Shown piece after piece: positions 59,177 to 64,000 of a DNA stretch of 64,000 nt. A program made the translations under genes and the position numbers. The stretch comes from Xenoacremonium recifei (taxonomy: Eukaryota > Ascomycota > Sordariomycetes > Hypocreales > Nectriaceae). Position 1 is the first letter of the stretch. Each line of letters opens with the position of its first letter. The notes under the pieces were generated by a model, which saw only the letters and a program-made list of their open reading frames with translations, was not told the DNA's origin and searched no databases. Location: contig WOFQ01000025.1 in NCBI GenBank assembly GCA_012184525.1, positions 310,001 through 374,000 of the forward strand. The letters are read 5' to 3'.

Positions 59177-59779
59177 GAGTGCCTCCTAGTGCTTCTCGGC
59201 TCCTGCTATAGCCGTGTCATACAATTGGAATCACATTCAAGGTTTTCGTTCCGCCAACCCATCTCAAAAGCGTTTCACAACCCAACAGTTGTGATGTCAA
59301 TGACAAGTACATTTCAACCAAGTAATCCAGCCGTAATAGTTGTTGCAGCAAGATCTATTCATCCACCGCCCACCATCTCGGGTGGTGTCTTGTTGCATAG
59401 GCTACAGACATGCAAAAAAATGTCGGCCAGTCTCTACGTTCACGGATGTCGTCAGCTAACAAACTCGATAACACGGGCTGGATCGTGCATCCGGCAGACT
59501 CATTACACCATGACCTCAGATTGATTGATACTTCTGGGTGTCGAAGTAAACGAATCAGCTTCATACGGCGTGGCGTACGTCCGCTAGCTGTTTAGTCCAC
59601 GATATAACTTGGTCATCAAAATTATCTTCTTCGTGAATGCAGGTAATTCTCAACTAATGCACAATTTATATGTGAATCCTCTCTGGTAATATTAAAAAAT
59701 CATTCCAAAAAAAATTTAAAACGTTGGTAAATCTCGGTTGTTAATCTCCGGACTTGACTACCTATAGCGTTCCAGCCAC
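59177..59779. other. Convergent spacer, no gene seen
   Basis: AT-rich 3' flanks of the AtuA-like gene and the converging regulator. The small frames here lack motifs. Confidence 0.45.
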
Positions 59780-62123
59780 TCACATCCAGGCGGTGAGATT
59801 TCCGTCTAGTAGCATATCCAAACCCCAGTCTGATAAAATAGGATATTGTGGCGTTTGTTCGGTTCCGTCCCAATTAGCTGAGCTCAATTCCTCGCCTCTT
59901 TGTCCCATATCAAAAGATGAAAGAGCACCACGGTACTCCAACCGAGAAGGCATTGAGATAGGGCCCTCTCTTGCTAACGTAGCACTTTGGATACTGTGGC
60001 TCTGTTGGTCCTCCAAGGCTACTCCGTGATCATCAAAGTTTGCGCCAATTTGATCAGGGCCTACGTACCCTCGATGTTGCGGGCGAGATTGGCGAGTGAT
60101 ATAGGCCGTCGAAGCTTCTTTAGCCATTTGAAACAGGTTTTGACAACCTATTCGGAGATACGGCAGATAGGTATTGCTGTCTTCTTTGTCCATTGCATCG
60201 AATAGTTGAAGAACACAGAGTATAGCTTCCAGGTCGGCCTCACAATTATCCGTTTGTGGATTTCGTATAATATTGAACGACAGAGCAATAATCGCAGTGA
60301 CATTCAGGGGAAGCAGGTTCCTAAGCCCGAGTTAGATGACAAAAGTTTGCCGAGACCCTTGGGGCCTCCTATAGGCTTGAAATACCATGATAATTCCTTC
60401 CAACTGTGTGGTATCATGCCGCTGATAGAAGTAATGGCTCTAGCTGCAGTCAGACAACGATGTACTGATGCGCTGACACTTGAAGTTGGCTCCAAAGACG
60501 TAGGATGGCCCAGGGCCTTCCAATATTCGCGGCTATGGGAGCGATTGGCAACTATCACAGAGTGGTAGTAAGAAGCGTGTAAGCGTTTCAGGGTGCAGTG
60601 ATGCTCGTGATCCAATGATGAACCTGGCCGGAAGGGTGGAGGTAAGCTACAGCACCATTCGTCTAGCTGACGATTGAGCCCAGAAACACAATCTTGAGTT
60701 AAAGTCGAATTATTCTCAGAGGTTGTAGCCGATGATAGTTTGCGAGAGATACAATCTTGGATAAGGGCAAGCTGAACTTGAACCCTAAGAATACTGATTG
60801 TGGAACCATCTGCAGCTTTCAGTGTATCAGCGTCGTCTTCGAGATTGGCAGTCGGCAGTTCAAAAGGAAACGTATACAAATCGTGTGCAGGCGGCCTTCC
60901 TGTTTGAAGACAAAGCTGGCTATCGAGCCTCACTGCGACCCAAAATACCTTCGTCCTCGTTTCTTTCTCAATGGAACCGAGGTTAGAGTGACAGTCATTT
61001 TTGTGAAGTCCGATACTATAAGCCAACCGCAGCGCACTCCCTACAAACATGAAAGCAGGCTGAGGATTGGGGGTTCCGATGAAGAACCAAGCAATTGCCA
61101 AAAGGGCTTGAACTGATAAGAGATCGGAACTACGCATCAGAACGTCGAAAGTAGACCCCAGTGCGTTGGCAGCATAGCCCCAAGCTAAATCCTGCTCCGC
61201 TAGTGGGCTACGGCCAGTTTCAACCCGGCGGCGTTGACTAATTGCAAGCACGGCATTGAGTGCAACCCACCATGCTGGACTCTCTTCCGAAGTATCGGAA
61301 TATTGCTGCCCAAGTAGGGTCATGAACGTAGGTGGATGTAAGCATGGTATCTCCTTGTGGTCTTGTTCAAAGAATTCGCTGACTAGGGAAAAAGCTCCGA
61401 TCCAAGGGGGTAAAGGTTTTTTCACGCGTTTTTCTAAAATGCTTTGAACTGATGGGTGTGTCCATCTAGACCAAGAGCCTTTTGGACGGAGGGGTTCTTT
61501 TGGTGTATGCTGACCACTGGGCTTGCAATGCGTGGGATCCGAGAATTGAGGCGGAACCCAAGCAGATGGCCCTGAAAGGGGTAAAGGCATTAGCAGACGT
61601 TTTGGGTTCGGATCACCTTTGTTTTGGTCAGTCTTACCGAAGAAGCGCATATCACCACTTTTACCCACGACAGTGCCTGACACAGAAGTCGTGCTCAATG
61701 ATGAGTGAACTGAATTTGATGCATTCGAAGTTCTCCTAGCACAAAGCCGAGAAGACCCTTGAAAGCTATGATCATCCTCACATACGACTCCCATTTGGTC
61801 CCCTATGTCGATACCAATTGCGTGAGCTTGTATCGAACTGGTATTGCCTAGTCCGGCTTCGTCGGCTGGGGGGTTCGTTGACGCATTCAGAGAACGCCGA
61901 ACTGAGCTTCTATTCGGTTTTGCTACATCGGAGTAATGGCATGACATGCTGAGGCGCTGGCAGCGACTGCAGTCTGGACGGTGGCTGTCGCATCGGAGTT
62001 TCTTACGCCGACAATTGTCACAAGCCTAGTACGCAAATTTTAGTGATCTCGGAGTTTCATGAGTTTCCCGGTTAGTTGTACCTTGGCCCAGCGACGTCTA
62101 CGATCCACATGCGTACTCGCCAT
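59780..62123 (-). CDS. Zn(II)2Cys6 fungal transcription factor
   Basis: Three exons, 62123-62082, 62025-60386 and 60320-59780, give 740 residues. The zinc cluster is at Cys16, 19, 26, 33, 36 and 43 (CDNCRRKKLRC...CSRC...C), reached right after the 14-residue first exon. A low-complexity Ser/Pro linker follows, then the middle homology region with PAWWVALNAVLAIS, GLHKN and KVFWVAVRLDSQL. Intron 2 has donor TG|gtattt; the frame forces a 65-nt intron ending at 60321, which joins ELSW to NLLPLNV. It is the regulator closest to the AtuA/CoA-transferase pair and the best candidate for controlling it, perhaps through the CGGAG repeats (inference). Confidence 0.87.
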
Positions 62124-62484
62124 CAATCTTAGGACGACGGGTATCCGAGGATATCTGGATGGTTACCGAGATATGAAGAGAACGAATGAGCTCGATGTAA
62201 ATGTTACAGGCTCAGGATCACTTGGTTTCGAGTACGTCAAGGACAATCTTTGTTGAACCTAGTCCGAGGCTAACCCACAAGCTATTTGCCGAAACTCCGA
62301 AGCCGAGGGTCCCTTACCTTAGTCAATCCACCAACTGCTTTTGTCCTGATTTGTGAGAAAACACTCCTCCACAGCAACTCGAGTTTCTTGGTGAGATAGA
62401 AACAGGACATATTTTTCCTTTAAAAAATCCGGAATGCTTTTCACACGATCCCTCAAATGTCACGCCTGCATTTACAATGATTGT
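62124..62484. promoter_or_regulatory. Upstream region of the Zn2Cys6 regulator
   Basis: Presumed promoter of the preceding minus-strand regulator and 3' flank of the next one. Several CCGA/TCCGA elements are present, but no clean palindrome. Confidence 0.4.
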
Positions 62485-63864
62485 TTAACCGGCTACCAGC
62501 GACTCCACGATCTCACCGATTTCGTACCAGAATTTACCTACTAACAGTTGTGTATGATTTGTTGCCAATGATCGTACGGATGTTGTGAGGTTTTCTGTGA
62601 GACTAGAGGCGCAGTCGGTCAGCCGTTCCTCTGCTTCTTGTGGCCTTTCCAAACAGGCTACCAAAAGCGCCACATCAACGCCTAGAGGCATTTGTCCCGT
62701 CACTGCTTTTGCCAAATCGAGTTGTGCAAAAATCCCTGAAGCTAGGGACAATCCTAGGGCATCTTCTATACCAAAGGGTTGCTGCAGACGGTTCAGAATT
62801 AATAGAGCTGCAGCTTGGAGGACGTGTGCCTGGCAAAGCATGTGGCATATCTCAACAGTTGTGAAGTCCTTCGTAAAGGTTCCAGGTATTTCAGGCCGCC
62901 ACAAACGTATAACCTCACCCAGAGTCCTCAATCGCGTTCTAGTCTCTATTCGTTCGGGTTTCAACATGTCGCTCGACAACACTGACAGATCGTAGACGTG
63001 GGGAAGCAAAGACATGCTCACTCCAAGAACACGATCAACGTAGCACGTATCCTTGGGCAGTCGTACTCGAAGGGTCGGGATGCGCCCTCGAAACAAACTC
63101 TCAAAGGTGTCAAAAGACGCAACGCAAGTTAAGAAGCCGGTAGACATCCAAGCCTCGCTTTTCGTCTCATATAAGGGTTTGATGAGTTCCAGAGTCGTAG
63201 CGGCTATCAATGGCGCACGCGATCCGGATAGTTTATGGGACATCGATAGAATGCACCCCCCAAGGACGAGACACGTTGCCATGTCTTGCTCGTCAGACAC
63301 CCGAAAGGACCGCAGATTGGCGACGGCCACTGTCGCGTGGCGGTAGATGCTCCTTTCACCTAGCCACGTTTGTTTTGGTGGTGTAGGGGCATGCTCGCAA
63401 TTCCAAAGCAGTGCACAGGCGATATAGACATCTTGAAGCAAGTCTCGGTGCGTCATAAAATGCCGCATCGTGGCCTCACGGTGCCTGTCGCAAAATGTTG
63501 ATCCAAGCACAAAGGCACGGACATAATTGTCGTCGGAGATAACGCGGTTCATCATCCACAACTCTTCATCGGAAATGTCATCCGGCAAGTAGATACGAGA
63601 CGGCAGTGTATTGATACGTGTAAAAAGTTGACGGCGATTCTTCTTGCTTTCGGTAGCGGTCTCTTTCGTCGCTCTGATGTCCCGGTGTGTGAGGTGAGGC
63701 AACGGCTTTGGTTTCCGGCCAGGCCTCCCAACCGGGCGATTGCTTCGACATGGGAGGTGAAGACGAATGCAACGGTTACATTCAGACGCACCAGGAGATA
63801 TTAAGCACCGTTCCTTTAGGGCGTGGCAACGGTCGCATGACCGGGGGTTTGGCTCAAGAGACAT
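62485..63864 (-). CDS. Zn(II)2Cys6 fungal transcription factor (intronless)
   Basis: The frame is open from 63969. The in-frame ATG at 63864 (MSLEPNPRSC) is the better start because it gives the usual short lead to the cluster, about 459 residues. The cysteines are 10, 13, 20, 29, 32 and 39 (CDRCHALKERC...CNRC...C). A Pro/Arg-rich linker (GRPGRKPKPLPH) could carry a nuclear localisation signal. The remainder is helical with AflR-like or small fungal regulator features rather than a complete middle homology region. Unlike the other regulators here it has no intron. Targets are unknown; it is tandem with the previous regulator. Confidence 0.82.
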   Translation of the reverse strand: MSLEPNPRSCDRCHALKERCLISPGASECNRCIRLHLPCRSNRPVGRPGRKPKPLPHLTHRDIRATKETATESKKNRRQLFTRINTLPSRIYLPDDISDEELWMMNRVISDDNYVRAFVLGSTFCDRHREATMRHFMTHRDLLQDVYIACALLWNCEHAPTPPKQTWLGERSIYRHATVAVANLRSFRVSDEQDMATCLVLGGCILSMSHKLSGSRAPLIAATTLELIKPLYETKSEAWMSTGFLTCVASFDTFESLFRGRIPTLRVRLPKDTCYVDRVLGVSMSLLPHVYDLSVLSSDMLKPERIETRTRLRTLGEVIRLWRPEIPGTFTKDFTTVEICHMLCQAHVLQAAALLILNRLQQPFGIEDALGLSLASGIFAQLDLAKAVTGQMPLGVDVALLVACLERPQEAEERLTDCASSLTENLTTSVRSLATNHTQLLVGKFWYEIGEIVESLVAG

Positions 63865-64000
63865 GATGTTAACAGGGTGAATTGATGATTTCGCAAGAGC
63901 CGCGGTCACAGGGTGGTAAAGCAGTACTAGCAGATCTATAACGGTAGCTGCTGACAAATGGCATCCCACAATTACATTTACAACTGAGTTTTAAAAGTGA

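Noticed and set aside
60304..60387. GC-AG intron in the 740-residue regulator
   Set aside because: A normal GT-AG intron of 65 nt, starting two bases into the Trp codon, gives the same downstream frame and a better protein.
1..64000. Secondary-metabolite gene cluster
   Set aside because: Tailoring-type enzymes, exporters and regulators are present, but no polyketide synthase, NRPS, terpene synthase, DMATS or RiPP precursor was found.
1..64000. Transposons, CRISPR arrays, phage or plasmid functions
   Set aside because: No transposase, reverse transcriptase, long terminal repeats or repeat-spacer pattern was recognised.

Overview
The window is nuclear DNA of a filamentous ascomycete (Pezizomycotina). 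Nearly every gene is interrupted by short introns (about 35-75 nt) with GT...AG ends and CTAAC/CTGAC-like branch points. There are six Zn(II)2Cys6 regulators, fungal transporter families, a fungal rhodopsin-domain protein and a Berberine-bridge-enzyme-like secreted oxidase. I rebuilt exon structures by hand from splice signals and frame continuity. In every spliced gene called intact the exon lengths sum to a multiple of three. No rRNA, tRNA, CRISPR, plasmid or viral feature was recognised, and the species cannot be named from the sequence alone.

Layout. 0-11.3 kb: a zinc alcohol dehydrogenase and a peroxisome-targeted acyl-CoA/4-coumarate-CoA ligase-like enzyme share a divergent promoter; they are followed by a DHA2-type MFS exporter, an extended SDR/epimerase reductase, an atypical SDR and a Zn2Cys6 regulator. 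11.6-18.4 kb: a secreted FAD oxidase, about 3 kb of gene-free GC-rich DNA, and a seven-helix rhodopsin-domain protein. 19.9-32.5 kb: an AhpD-like protein, a Zn2Cys6 regulator with paired CGG-N4-CCG palindromes upstream, an amino-acid permease, a phytanoyl-CoA dioxygenase-like enzyme, a Zn2Cys6 regulator that looks pseudogenised (frameshift plus in-frame TAG), a decayed coding remnant and an Asp/Glu-racemase-superfamily enzyme. 33-43 kb: a sugar-type MFS transporter, a Zn2Cys6 regulator, and two divergent MFS transporters (one of the DAL5/allantoate class) over a promoter with three GATA-factor sites. 43.6-64 kb: two head-to-head amidohydrolases (one a 1,227-residue intronless beta-propeller/amidohydrolase fusion), a second amino-acid permease, an isochorismatase-like hydrolase, a divergent pair of a class III CoA-transferase and an AtuA/DUF1446 protein, and two Zn2Cys6 regulators.

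How the genes may work together. There is no polyketide synthase, NRPS, terpene synthase or other backbone enzyme, so this is not a classical secondary-metabolite cluster. Permeases, hydrolases, CoA-activating or CoA-transferring enzymes, dehydrogenases and many pathway-type regulators point to an accessory catabolic region holding several small nutrient-use modules. The most cohesive candidate is the CoA-transferase/AtuA divergent pair with its neighbouring regulator, isochorismatase-like hydrolase and permease. Substrates are not deducible from the sequence and are marked as inference throughout.
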